The notes under the pieces were generated by a model. The model ran no database searches. It was not told where the DNA came from and saw only the letters and a program-made list of their open reading frames with translations. A stretch of 64,000 bases of DNA from Mycobacterium sp. OTB74 (GTDB lineage Bacteria; Actinomycetota; Actinomycetes; Mycobacteriales; Mycobacteriaceae), in the NCBI RefSeq assembly GCF_029892685.1, contig NZ_JARXVD010000018.1:81059-145058 (forward strand), in the 5' to 3' direction. Below, one piece after another: positions 9,251-16,724 of this stretch (the first letter of the stretch is position 1; the number at the start of each line of letters is the position of its first letter). A program made the position numbers and the translations under genes.

Positions 9251-9360
9251 ATGCACTCCTCGATGCGGGGTAGGCGGTAAGGCGCGACCCACACATTAGC
9301 GGGCGCACGAGTTTTGCGGCGGGACCGGCAGATATCCGCCCGGTGTGCTGCGATGGTGTG

Positions 9361-10203
9361 ATGACCGGAACCGCACCCGACGACGGTATCGAGCCAGCCG
9401 AATTGCGAAAGGTGGCCGAGCAGTTGGCCGTCGAGGCCGCGGATTTCGTTCGACGTCGTCGAACTGAGGTCTTCCCGGCGGGCGGACGGGCCGGCAGTTC
9501 GGTGGTGCGCGCCAAGACCACTCCCACCGACCCCGTGACGGTGGTCGATACCGAATCTGAACGTCTCTTGCGCGGCCGGCTGGCTCAGCTTCGCCCCGGC
9601 GATGCCGTGTTGGGGGAGGAGGAGGGCGGCACGGCCCAGGTCGCCGCGGGCCGGCCGGTGTGGGTGCTCGACCCGATCGACGGCACGGTCAACTTCGTCT
9701 ACGGCCTTGGCGCCTATGCGGTGTCGGTCGGCGTGCAGATCGACGGGGTGTCGGTGGCTGGTGCGGTGGCCAACGCCGCGACCGGCGAGGTGTACTCGGC
9801 GGCCCGCGGTCAGGGCGCGACGCTGACCGATGCTGATTCCTGTATCACGTTGCATTGCAACGAGATAACTGAGCTTCCGATGGCGCTGGTGGGAACCGGC
9901 TTCGCGTACGACCGAGAGCACCGGCGCCGTCAGGCCGACGTGCTGACCGATCTGCTGGCCGAGGTTCGCGACATTCGCCGGGTGGGTTCGTGCGCGCTGG
10001 ATTTGTGCATGGTCGCTGCCGGACGGCTCGATGCCTACTTCGAATCGGGTGTGCACCTGTGGGATTGGGCTGCAGGAGCATTGATCGCAGCGGAGGCGGG
10101 TGCGGTATTGCGGCTGCCGTATTCCGACGACTTGGTGATAGCCGCGGCACCCGGCATCGCGGGCGCGCTGACTGCCCACCTCGAGCGCGCCGGATACCGC
10201 TGA
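9361..10203 (+). CDS. suhB: Inositol monophosphatase family protein SuhB
   Basis: 280 aa Mg2+/Li+-sensitive phosphatase that releases inositol from inositol-1-phosphate, feeding phosphatidylinositol mannosides and mycothiol. The three metal sites are visible: GEEEGG, then the signature WVLDPIDGTVNFVYG, then the C-terminal WDWAAGALIAAEAGA. ATG after GTG is used; the adjacent GTG one codon earlier is equally possible. It converges on cei. Mycobacteria have several paralogues, so the precise substrate is inferred from position and family. Confidence 0.93.
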   Translation: MTGTAPDDGIEPAELRKVAEQLAVEAADFVRRRRTEVFPAGGRAGSSVVRAKTTPTDPVTVVDTESERLLRGRLAQLRPGDAVLGEEEGGTAQVAAGRPVWVLDPIDGTVNFVYGLGAYAVSVGVQIDGVSVAGAVANAATGEVYSAARGQGATLTDADSCITLHCNEITELPMALVGTGFAYDREHRRRQADVLTDLLAEVRDIRRVGSCALDLCMVAAGRLDAYFESGVHLWDWAAGALIAAEAGAVLRLPYSDDLVIAAAPGIAGALTAHLERAGYR

Positions 10204-10213
10204 GCGACAGTGG

Positions 10214-10864
10214 TCAGCAGGTTCCGCTGTGGATTTTGGGCAGCAGCGCCGGGTCGGCAGGCTGAGTGGCGTCCGGCTTCAGGCTGGTCAGCATGGCCTG
10301 GATGTCGTCGTTCTGGCTCAGCTCGGTGAACTCAGTGCCGATCGCCAGATCGACTGTGTCGTCAGGCCTTTGGTCCTGGAAGAGCTGCGTGCACGGGGCC
10401 ACCAGCCACAGCGCGGCCGCCGCGGCCTTACCGGCCGGGCCGAAGCGGATTTGGCCTTGGCACTCCATGCGCGTGCCTCCGAAGATTGGATCGTTGCCGG
10501 CGGCGGGCTGGTTGAACCCGAGGTCGCGTAGTTCGCCGGCGACCTCGCCGGCCTGGCCACCCTGGCCGCTGGCGTTGAGCACCCGGATGTTGGTGTCCGC
10601 GAGCTTGGCCGGGACGACGTTGACCATCGAGGCCGCGGACACTTCGTTACCGAGCCGTGGCTGGCCCGGGTCGGTGGGCGCCGGCGGCTGATTGCACGTG
10701 ATTGCCTGATGGACCTCGGCGGGCTGGCTGGCTACCACCAGCCAGATGATCAAGCTGGTGGCAGCCAGCACGGCAAACATGATTGCCGCCGGCCGGTAGT
10801 TGCGGCGGCGGAACGGCCTACCGTGCTTGTCGAAGGCTGTGCCGTCTGTGATTTGTGCGACCAC
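10214..10864 (-). CDS. cei: Cell envelope integrity protein Cei (LytR C-terminal domain)
   Basis: 216 aa, the same length as Rv2700. One membrane helix near residues 27-46 (IMFAVLAATSLIIWLVVA) follows a short cytoplasmic basic segment. The rest is exported and carries a LytR_C-type domain with VLNASGQGGQAGEVAGELRD. Cei of M. tuberculosis is known to be needed for normal envelope integrity and virulence; its biochemical activity is unknown. The GTG start is divergent from the DUF4193 gene. A perfect CRP-type palindrome in the 162-bp intergenic region could control either gene. Confidence 0.9.
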   Translation of the reverse strand: MVAQITDGTAFDKHGRPFRRRNYRPAAIMFAVLAATSLIIWLVVASQPAEVHQAITCNQPPAPTDPGQPRLGNEVSAASMVNVVPAKLADTNIRVLNASGQGGQAGEVAGELRDLGFNQPAAGNDPIFGGTRMECQGQIRFGPAGKAAAAALWLVAPCTQLFQDQRPDDTVDLAIGTEFTELSQNDDIQAMLTSLKPDATQPADPALLPKIHSGTC

Positions 10865-10914
10865 CCCTGCACTGTAGATGCAGTCGGCGCCCGCTTCGAC
10901 CTCGCCACCCCTGG

Positions 10915-10938
10915 CTTATGTGACGCAAATCACATAAG
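10915..10938. promoter_or_regulatory. Perfect CRP/FNR-family palindrome
   Basis: A 24-bp site with 9-bp perfect arms (CTTATGTGA) around CGCAAA. Its core, TGTGA-CGCAAA-TCACA, is exactly the consensus of cAMP receptor proteins, including the mycobacterial Crp (Rv3676-type). It lies 51 bp upstream of the cei start and about 100 bp upstream of the DUF4193 gene. Confidence 0.8.
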
Positions 10939-10966
10939 ATCCGACCGCATTTCGGGCACGAATTAT

Positions 10967-10995
10967 TTGGTGGAAGCGTTCGACGCTGGTACAAA
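10967..10995 (+). promoter_or_regulatory. Candidate promoter of the DUF4193 gene
   Basis: TTGGTG, 17 bp, TACAAA, followed 31 bp later by the ATG with a GGAGGGG ribosome site. Matches are partial (3/6 and 4/6). If right, the CRP palindrome would be centred near -75, a position suited to activation. Confidence 0.35.
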
Positions 10996-11026
10996 GCTCT
11001 GTCGCAAGGATACGGAGGGGAAGACA

Positions 11027-11329
11027 ATGGCTACCGATTACGACGCCCCGCGGCGCACCGAGTCTGACGACGTTTCCGAGGATTCGCTGGAAGAACTGAA
11101 GGCGCGGCGCAACGAGGCGCAATCCGCGGTTGTCGACGTTGATGAGTCCGAGTCGGCGGAGTCCTTCGAACTGCCCGGTGCTGACTTGTCCGGTGAGGAA
11201 CTGTCGGTCCGGGTTGTTCCGAAGCAGGCCGACGAGTTCACCTGCTCCAGCTGTTTTTTGGTGCACCATCGCAGCCGTCTCGCCAGCGAGAAGAACGGCG
11301 TGATGATCTGTACCGATTGCGCTGCGTAG
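11027..11329 (+). CDS. DUF4193 small zinc-ribbon-like protein (Rv2699c type)
   Basis: 100 aa. The N-terminal part is acidic and charged; the C-terminal 30 residues have two CxxC pairs (FTCSSCFLVHHRSRL...MICTDCAA), a probable zinc knuckle. It belongs to the DUF4193 family found across actinobacteria; function unknown. The ATG is preceded by GGAGGGG. The frame is open further upstream, but that stretch overlaps the intergenic region and the CRP site and is not coding. Position next to cei, and the shared CRP-type site, argue for nutrient- or cAMP-dependent expression. Confidence 0.9.
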   Translation: MATDYDAPRRTESDDVSEDSLEELKARRNEAQSAVVDVDESESAESFELPGADLSGEELSVRVVPKQADEFTCSSCFLVHHRSRLASEKNGVMICTDCAA

Positions 11330-11410
11330 CACTGCAACCGGCCGTCGGGTGGCCAGTTTGCGCACGTTTCCAACTGGATAGCGTGCGTTGACTGGCCACT
11401 CGGCGTCTAA

Positions 11411-11498
11411 GCGGCTTAGCCGCTGTATGAAGTTCGCGGCTCAGCCGCTGTGCTCAATACGCGGCTCAGCCGCTGTGCTCAATACGCGGCTCAGCCGC
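11411..11498. repeat. 25-bp tandem hairpin repeat, 3.5 copies
   Basis: Four successive GCGGCT(C/T)AGCCGC hairpins. Units start at 11411, 11436, 11461 and 11486; units 2 and 3 are identical over 25 bp, unit 1 diverges in its second half, and unit 4 is partial. The last copy contains the stop codon of the DUF3093 gene. It lies between two convergent genes and may act as a bidirectional terminator or be a variable-number locus. Confidence 0.9.
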
Positions 11499-11967
11499 GG
11501 AGCGCCGCCAGGACCTGCTCCGGCCGACGAGTACTGACCAACCAGTACGGCGTTGGGTCATCCGGATCGTCCAACACCACCAAGATCAGCGGGCCGATCC
11601 AGGCCCGGTGCACGACGTACGCGGCCGGGTCGAGCTGTCGGCCCAGCGCCGCGGACTTCGCCGACTTCGGAACCTCCGCGGACCGCGCGATGACGCTGGT
11701 CGGAATGTGCGCCGGTCCTACCCACAGTTCGTTCTCGCCGTCCCGGCTGACCACTCGCACCTCGACGCGGCCCAGCCACACCAGCACCGCCGCTGCGACC
11801 GGCAGCAGCACCGCGAACGGCACCCACGTCGGAATGCCCGACACGCCTTGCACAACCTCCAGCGCGATCAGCCCGGCCAATCCGAATCCGGGCAGCCACC
11901 ACCACAAAGGCACCGTGAGGCGCTCTCGGTACCGCACGGTTTGGGTGGTTGCTCGCGTGTCTGACAC
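11491..11967 (-). CDS. DUF3093 membrane protein (Rv2698 type)
   Basis: 158 aa. A short N-terminal segment is followed by two closely spaced hydrophobic helices (roughly residues 22-65: PLWWWLPGFGLAGLIALEVV and WVPFAVLLPVAAAVLVWLG). A hydrophilic C-terminal domain ends with WLVSTRRPEQVLAAL. This is the DUF3093 pattern; function unknown. The GTG beginning SDTRATT is used, as the further upstream extension would overlap the dut start. It is divergent from dut with only 25 bp between the two starts, so the promoters must overlap. Confidence 0.87.
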   Translation of the reverse strand: MSDTRATTQTVRYRERLTVPLWWWLPGFGLAGLIALEVVQGVSGIPTWVPFAVLLPVAAAVLVWLGRVEVRVVSRDGENELWVGPAHIPTSVIARSAEVPKSAKSAALGRQLDPAAYVVHRAWIGPLILVVLDDPDDPTPYWLVSTRRPEQVLAALRG

Positions 11968-11978
11968 GCGGCCAAGGG

Positions 11979-11984
11979 TAGTCT
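11979..11984 (+). promoter_or_regulatory. -10 element of a probably leaderless dut transcript
   Basis: TAGTCT (mycobacterial TANNNT) ends 8 bp before the dut GTG. There is no room for a ribosome site, which fits a transcript beginning at or next to the start codon. Confidence 0.5.
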
Positions 11985-11992
11985 CTGGCCTC

Positions 11993-12457
11993 GTGTCCAC
12001 CTCTTTGGCGGTCGTTCGACTCGATCCTGATCTGCCGCTTCCGGCCCGGGCTCACGATGGTGACGCCGGCGTCGATCTGTACAGCGCGGTCGATATCGAA
12101 CTCACCCCCGGTCAGCGCCAGCTGGTTCCCACGGGAATTGCCGTGGCCATCCCGCACGGGATGGTCGGTCTGGTGCACCCGCGCTCCGGATTAGCCATCC
12201 GCGTTGGGCTTTCGATCGTGAACGCGCCCGGCACCATCGATGCCGGATACCGTGGAGAGATCAAGGTGGCACTGATAAACCTCGACCCGTCAGAACCGAT
12301 CACCGTGCATCGCGGCGACCGGATCGCCCAGTTGTTGGTTCAACGGGTCGAATTGCCCGAGCTGGTCGAGGTCACGTCGTTCGACGAGGCCGGGCTGGCT
12401 GACACCTCACGTGGCGCGGGCGGCCACGGTTCCTCTGGCGGACATGCGAGTTTATGA
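11993..12457 (+). CDS. dut: dUTP diphosphatase
   Basis: 154 aa, the exact length of the M. tuberculosis enzyme. It hydrolyses dUTP to dUMP and PPi, keeping uracil out of DNA and supplying dTMP synthesis. All five trimeric dUTPase motifs are visible: HDGDAGVDL, HPRSGLA, VNAPGTIDAGYRGE, GDRIAQLLVQ and the C-terminal glycine-rich arm GAGGHGSSG. The GTG (STSLAVV) is chosen; the frame is open far upstream through the opposite-strand gene, which is a shadow. Its stop overlaps the DUF3710 gene. Confidence 0.97.
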   Translation: MSTSLAVVRLDPDLPLPARAHDGDAGVDLYSAVDIELTPGQRQLVPTGIAVAIPHGMVGLVHPRSGLAIRVGLSIVNAPGTIDAGYRGEIKVALINLDPSEPITVHRGDRIAQLLVQRVELPELVEVTSFDEAGLADTSRGAGGHGSSGGHASL

Positions 12458-13287
12458 TGGCATTCGGACGACGTAAATCCAACGACACCCCGGCCGCCGA
12501 GCCGGTCAATGAAGAAGAAGCTGCGCCGCAGGAAGCTGCGACGCAAGAGGTTGTGGCCTCAGCTGCTCAGTCGAATCAGTCAGAGCAGAGCAGCGAAGAT
12601 GGCCCCTTCGACATCGAGGATTTCGACGACCCGGCAGCTGCCGAAGTGGCCCGGCTCGACCTGGGTGGCGTGCTGGTGCCGGTGCCCGACGGAGCGCAGC
12701 TCAACGTCGAGGTCAGTGAGCAGGGAGTCCCCAACGCAGTCTGGGTGATGACGCCCAACGGCCGGTTCTCCATCGCCGCTTACGCCGCACCCAAGACCGC
12801 TGGGCTGTGGCGAGAGGTTGCCGCTGAGCTGGCCGACTCGCTGCGTAAGGATTCGGCTCAGGCCAGCATCGAGGACGGCCCCTGGGGCCGCGAGGTCGTG
12901 GGGCTGCCGCCGCAGCAGCCGGGTCAGGGCCAGGTGGTCATGCGCTTCATCGGCGCCGACGGCTACCGCTGGATGGTGCGCTGTGCGGTCATCGGTACCG
13001 CCGAGAGCATCGACGCAATCAGCGCGGAGGCGCGAAACGCCTTGGCGGACACCGTTGTTCGACGCGGTGACACGCCCTTGCCGGTGCGCAGCCCACTGCC
13101 CGTGCAGCTGTCCGAACCGCTGCTCGCGCAGTTGCGTGCGGCGGCTCAGCAGATGGCATTGCAGCAGGTGCAGCAGGCACAGCAAGCCCTCGAGCAGTTG
13201 CAGCAGCAGGTCCAGCCGGAAGGCGCGGCCCGCCGCAGCGAGCAGGGCTCGGCCATGCAGCAGCTGCGCACCATCACTGGCGGCTGA
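12454..13287 (+). CDS. DUF3710 protein (Rv2696c type)
   Basis: 277 aa, soluble and acidic at the N-terminus (Glu/Ala-rich, about 45 residues), then a conserved DUF3710 core containing DLGGVLVPVPDGAQL and VMRFIGADGYRWMVRC. A Gln-rich C-terminal helix (residues about 230-255, repeated QQ, QQVQQA) may be a coiled coil. Function unknown, but the dut-DUF3710 pairing is conserved in mycobacteria. The ATG overlaps the dut stop; a second ATG follows immediately. It overlaps its convergent neighbour by 14 bp at the 3' ends. Confidence 0.88.
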   Translation: MMAFGRRKSNDTPAAEPVNEEEAAPQEAATQEVVASAAQSNQSEQSSEDGPFDIEDFDDPAAAEVARLDLGGVLVPVPDGAQLNVEVSEQGVPNAVWVMTPNGRFSIAAYAAPKTAGLWREVAAELADSLRKDSAQASIEDGPWGREVVGLPPQQPGQGQVVMRFIGADGYRWMVRCAVIGTAESIDAISAEARNALADTVVRRGDTPLPVRSPLPVQLSEPLLAQLRAAAQQMALQQVQQAQQALEQLQQQVQPEGAARRSEQGSAMQQLRTITGG

Positions 13288-13984
13288 CGGCTTCCTCGAG
13301 GGCTTCCACGGCGGCGTCCCCGAGAACCTCGGGGTTGCGCCCCATCTCAGCGAGTGTGACGGTCCGCAGCGCCGCTCTCGGTGCCGTGGCAGCCCACTCC
13401 GTGGCAACCGAGACCGGATGTACCGCGTCATCGACGGCCCCGGCCACGCCCATCGGCACGGTCAGTCGTGCCAGTTCGGCGCCGGACGGCGCGGTATATC
13501 CGGCGGCTTCCTCCATAGCGTCGGGCAGCGCGGGCCACTGGGCGCTCCAGGACCGGGTCAGTTCGTCGGCAAGCCACGGTGGGCTGCCGGCGCGCATCCC
13601 GGCCACTGCCGCGTCCAACCCGATTTCCCGCAATTGCTGGGCCGAATATCGGGCTGCCAGGGCGGCCGGAGCACCGTTGGCGACGCCGGTCCAGGCCGGC
13701 AGCGCGGCCAGCACCCCAACAGCGCGGTCAGCGTGTGCCAGCGCCCAATTGGTAGCCACAGCCGCGCCGAGGGAGACGCCGCCGACCACGATCGGCCCGT
13801 TGCTGGCGGCGTCGTCGAGCGCCTGCAAGTACCCGTCGATCAAACGCAGAGGCACCGGCGGTGGGGTGACGACAACGGCCCCGGCGACCCGCAGGGCACC
13901 GCCGAATGCCCGGCGGATGTAGTCGTCGTCGGATCCGGTGCCAGGCAGCAGCACCGCCGTCACACCGCGCAGATTGGCCGTCAT
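13274..13984 (-). CDS. Alpha/beta hydrolase (Rv2695 type)
   Basis: 236 aa. The nucleophile elbow GGVSLGAA (G-x-S-x-G) and an early LLPGTGSDDDY oxyanion strand identify an alpha/beta hydrolase, likely an esterase or thioesterase. A dienelactone-hydrolase-like lid region is not evident. The ATG beginning TANLRGV is used, since the upstream extension overlaps no recognisable domain and a GAGG lies just before it. There is no operon partner: it converges on the DUF3710 gene and is divergent from the OB-fold gene. Substrate unknown. Confidence 0.8.
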   Translation of the reverse strand: MTANLRGVTAVLLPGTGSDDDYIRRAFGGALRVAGAVVVTPPPVPLRLIDGYLQALDDAASNGPIVVGGVSLGAAVATNWALAHADRAVGVLAALPAWTGVANGAPAALAARYSAQQLREIGLDAAVAGMRAGSPPWLADELTRSWSAQWPALPDAMEEAAGYTAPSGAELARLTVPMGVAGAVDDAVHPVSVATEWAATAPRAALRTVTLAEMGRNPEVLGDAAVEALEEAVSRQ

Positions 13985-14170
13985 GCCTCGATCGTGCCCG
14001 GCCGAGAAAACGGTCTTCACGACGGGTCTACAGCGGGTGTCCAGCCGACTGAGTGGGATTGCCAAAATTATCTACCGCGCCGAAATGGCGAATCGGAACC
14101 AACAGGTCTACGGTGACGTTGGTTATACAGCGGGTCCACGGTGGATTCGCACCAAGTCTCAGGAGAGACC

Positions 14171-14542
14171 ATGGCTACGGCCGAAGGTTATCTGCGCCGG
14201 CTCACTCGTCGGCTCACCGAGGATCCTGAACAGCGTGATGTCCAGGAGCTCAACGACGAAGCCCTCAACACCGGCGCTATGCGGGCAGTCGATTGCACCC
14301 GCGGGCAGGAGGTGACCATGGTTGGCACCCTGCGCTGCGTAGAGACCAATGGCAAGGGCTGTAGCGGAGGAGTCCGCGCCGAGCTGTTCGACGGCACCGA
14401 CACTGTCACCCTGGTGTGGCTGGGTCAGCGCCGCATCCCCGGTATCGAGTCCGGGCGCACGCTGCGAGTGCACGGTCGGTTGGGCAAGTTGGACAGCGGA
14501 GCAAAGGCGATCTACAACCCGCATTACGAGATTCAGAAGTGA
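14171..14542 (+). CDS. OB-fold nucleic-acid-binding protein (Rv2694c type)
   Basis: 123 aa. The C-terminal two-thirds is a single OB fold (VTMVGTLRCVET...AELFDGTDTVTLVWLGQRRIPGI...LRVHGRLG), related to the tRNA-anticodon/RecG-like OB family. The N-terminus is a short basic helix (YLRRLTRRLTE). AGGAGAG precedes the ATG by 5-6 bp. The stop overlaps the DUF3159 GTG (GTGA), so the pair is translationally coupled. A role at the membrane-nucleic acid interface is conceivable from this pairing but not shown. Confidence 0.85.
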   Translation: MATAEGYLRRLTRRLTEDPEQRDVQELNDEALNTGAMRAVDCTRGQEVTMVGTLRCVETNGKGCSGGVRAELFDGTDTVTLVWLGQRRIPGIESGRTLRVHGRLGKLDSGAKAIYNPHYEIQK

Positions 14543-15279
14543 CCCTCCCCGACAAGGGGACCGCAGACAGCGAGCAGGCCGAAGCCGACCTGGAGGCGGC
14601 CATCGACGCCGAGCAGGACAGCGCGGACGCCAAACTGACAGCGCATGCCCTCCTGGAACAGATGGGCGGCGTCAGCGGGCTTATCTATTCATCGCTGCCC
14701 GTCATCGTATTTGTCCCCGTATCGAGCTTCTACGGACTGACCGCAGCCATCTGTGCAGCCCTGGCAGTGGCCGCATTGATCCTGGTGTGGCGCCTGGCGC
14801 GCCGCGAGTCGGTGCAGCCGGCGGTGTCCGGCTTCATCGGCGTCGGCATCAGCGCCCTGATCGCCTACGTGGTCGGGGCCTCGAAAGGCTATTTCCTGCT
14901 TGGCATTTGGTCATCACTGGCCTATGCAGGCCTGTTCTTGGTGTCGGTGCTGGTGCGCCGCCCGTTGGTGGGATATGGCTGGAGCTGGGTCACCGGCCAC
15001 GGCCACACCTGGCGTGACGTGCGCCGCGCGGTGTTGGCGTTCGACGTCGCCACCGTCGTGTGGGTGTTGGTGTTCGGGGCGCGGTTCCTGGTGCAGAACC
15101 ACCTCTACGCGCATGACCAGACCCGCTGGCTGGGTGTGGCCCGTATCGCGATGGGCTGGCCGCTGACGGCCGTCGCCGCGGTTGCCACGCTGCTGGCGAT
15201 TCGGGCTGCGCAGCGTGCCATTCACGAAGCTGAGCATGCTGCTGAACATGCCGAAGCGGAGCGCCCCGAAGCGGACTAG
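14539..15279 (+). CDS. DUF3159 integral membrane protein (Rv2693c type)
   Basis: 246 aa. After a charged N-terminal helix of about 45 residues come roughly five to six membrane spans, among them LIYSSLPVIVFVPVSSFYGL, AAICAALAVAALILVWRLA, VSGFIGVGISALIAYVVGA and MGWPLTAVAAVATLLAIRA. The C-terminal tail is rich in Ala, Glu and His. Conserved actinobacterial family without known function. The GTG overlaps the OB-fold stop. Its 3' end overlaps the convergent ceoC stop by 4 bp. Confidence 0.87.
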   Translation: MTLPDKGTADSEQAEADLEAAIDAEQDSADAKLTAHALLEQMGGVSGLIYSSLPVIVFVPVSSFYGLTAAICAALAVAALILVWRLARRESVQPAVSGFIGVGISALIAYVVGASKGYFLLGIWSSLAYAGLFLVSVLVRRPLVGYGWSWVTGHGHTWRDVRRAVLAFDVATVVWVLVFGARFLVQNHLYAHDQTRWLGVARIAMGWPLTAVAAVATLLAIRAAQRAIHEAEHAAEHAEAERPEAD

Positions 15280-15935
15280 TTCGGGTGCAGCACCTGTTCG
15301 CGCAGCTCCTGCTCAACCTCGGCGATCGCCACGAACAGCAGCTCATCGCCGCCCTCCAGCGGCTCGTCGGCTTCCGGCACGATCACCCGCGGGCCGCGCA
15401 GGATGGTCACCAGCGTGGCGTCGCGTGGCAGTCCCAGTCGCTTGACGGCCTTGCCGCCCCAGGGCGTGTCGTCAGGCAGGGTGATCTCGACGAGATTGGC
15501 CTGGCCCTTGCGGAAGCTCATCAGCCGCACCAGATCGCCCACCGAGACCGCTTCCTCCACCAGCGAGGCCAGCATCCGCGGTGTGGACACAGCTACGTCG
15601 ACGCCCCAGTTCTCGTCGAACAGCCACTCGTTGCGCGGGTCGTTGACCCGGGCCACCACCCGCGGCACCGCGAATTCGGTCTTGGCCAGCAGAGAGACCA
15701 CCACGTTGGCCTTGTCGTCGCCGGTGGCGGCGATGACCACGTCGAACTCTTCGAGCTTGACCGACTCCAGCAGGCTGAGTTCGCAGGCGTCACCAAGGCG
15801 CCAGTGCGCAGCGGGCACGGCGTCGACATCGATGTGTTCCGGATTACGTTCGAGCAGGGTCACCTGATGATGGTCGACGAGTTCCCGTGCGATGGAACGG
15901 CCGACGGCACCTGCACCTGCGATAGCGACCTTCAT
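15276..15935 (-). CDS. ceoC: Trk-type K+ uptake regulatory protein (TrkA_N/TrkA_C), CeoC
   Basis: 219 aa. An N-terminal Rossmann RCK domain has the NAD-binding loop VAIAGAGAVGRSIAREL, and a C-terminal TrkA_C domain ends GGDELLFVAIAEVE. RCK proteins bind nucleotides and gate Trk/Ktr K+ channels at the inner membrane. The second gene of the ceoB-ceoC pair, it starts 10 bp after ceoB stops; the order matches Rv2691-Rv2692. The ATG (KVAIAG) is used because the upstream frame overlaps ceoB. No channel subunit (TrkH/TrkG) is in the window. Confidence 0.9.
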   Translation of the reverse strand: MKVAIAGAGAVGRSIARELVDHHQVTLLERNPEHIDVDAVPAAHWRLGDACELSLLESVKLEEFDVVIAATGDDKANVVVSLLAKTEFAVPRVVARVNDPRNEWLFDENWGVDVAVSTPRMLASLVEEAVSVGDLVRLMSFRKGQANLVEITLPDDTPWGGKAVKRLGLPRDATLVTILRGPRVIVPEADEPLEGGDELLFVAIAEVEQELREQVLHPN

Positions 15936-15945
15936 CTGGGCTCCT

Positions 15946-16620
15946 CTAGTGGCTGTCGACGTCTTCGCCCGGGGGCAGCGCCGCGATGGCGATGGCCTCG
16001 GCGACACGGCCGGAAACCGCGGCCAGGTACACCTGGTCGCCGGCCTGGATTACGGTCTTGGCGTCCGGAAGCAGTCCGCTGCCGAACCGAATCATGAATG
16101 CCACGCGGCCGCCGGTGGCACCTTCCAGCGCGGTGACGCGGTGGCCCACCCAGTCCTCGTGTAGAGACAGCTCGGTGACACCCACGTTGCCCGACGGATC
16201 CCGCCACTTGGTGGGTTCGGTTTCCCGGGTCAGCAGATTCAGCAACCGATCGGTGGTCCACGGCACCGTTGCGATGGTCGGGATGCCCAGGCGCTCATAG
16301 ACCGCGGCACGTTTGGCGTCGTAGATACGGGCCACCACGCGCTGCACGCCGAAGGTCTCCCGGGCCACGCGGGCCGAGATGATGTTGGAGTTGTCGCCGG
16401 ATGACACGGCGGCGAAGGCGCCGGCCTCCTCTATGCCGGCGCGCTGCAGCACGTCGCGGTCAAATCCCATGCCCAGCACACGTTCACCCGGAAATTCGGG
16501 CGACAGCCGGTGAAATGCGGTCGAATCGCGGTCGATGACGGCAACCTCATGGCCAATTCTGGCCAGGCCATCCGCCAGCGATGCGCCAACCCGTCCGCAG
16601 CCCATCACCACTACTCGCAC
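15946..16620 (-). CDS. ceoB: Trk-type K+ uptake regulatory protein (TrkA_N/TrkA_C), CeoB
   Basis: 224 aa paralogue of the neighbour, with RVVVMGCGRVGASLADGL as the NAD loop and the acidic VIDRDS strand end expected for NAD binding. The C-terminal TrkA_C domain contains QAGDQVYLAAVSGRV. Two RCK subunits from one operon suggest a heteromeric regulator. GTG is taken as start with AAAGGA upstream; the longer frame runs back into the divergent transporter. Its promoter region, about 100 bp, is shared with the APC transporter gene. Confidence 0.9.
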   Translation of the reverse strand: MRVVVMGCGRVGASLADGLARIGHEVAVIDRDSTAFHRLSPEFPGERVLGMGFDRDVLQRAGIEEAGAFAAVSSGDNSNIISARVARETFGVQRVVARIYDAKRAAVYERLGIPTIATVPWTTDRLLNLLTRETEPTKWRDPSGNVGVTELSLHEDWVGHRVTALEGATGGRVAFMIRFGSGLLPDAKTVIQAGDQVYLAAVSGRVAEAIAIAALPPGEDVDSH

Positions 16621-16724
16621 CAGCGGAGTCCTTTCTGCGGGGAAGAAACCCGGAATTGAATTGAAACGTACTCGCGCAGTCCGAACGCTACAGCCAGAGC
16701 GTAAGGGGCTTACCCTTGGCTCTC

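Noticed and set aside
11411..11498. CRISPR array
   Set aside because: Repeats are 25 bp with no spacers between them; they are tandem, so not CRISPR.
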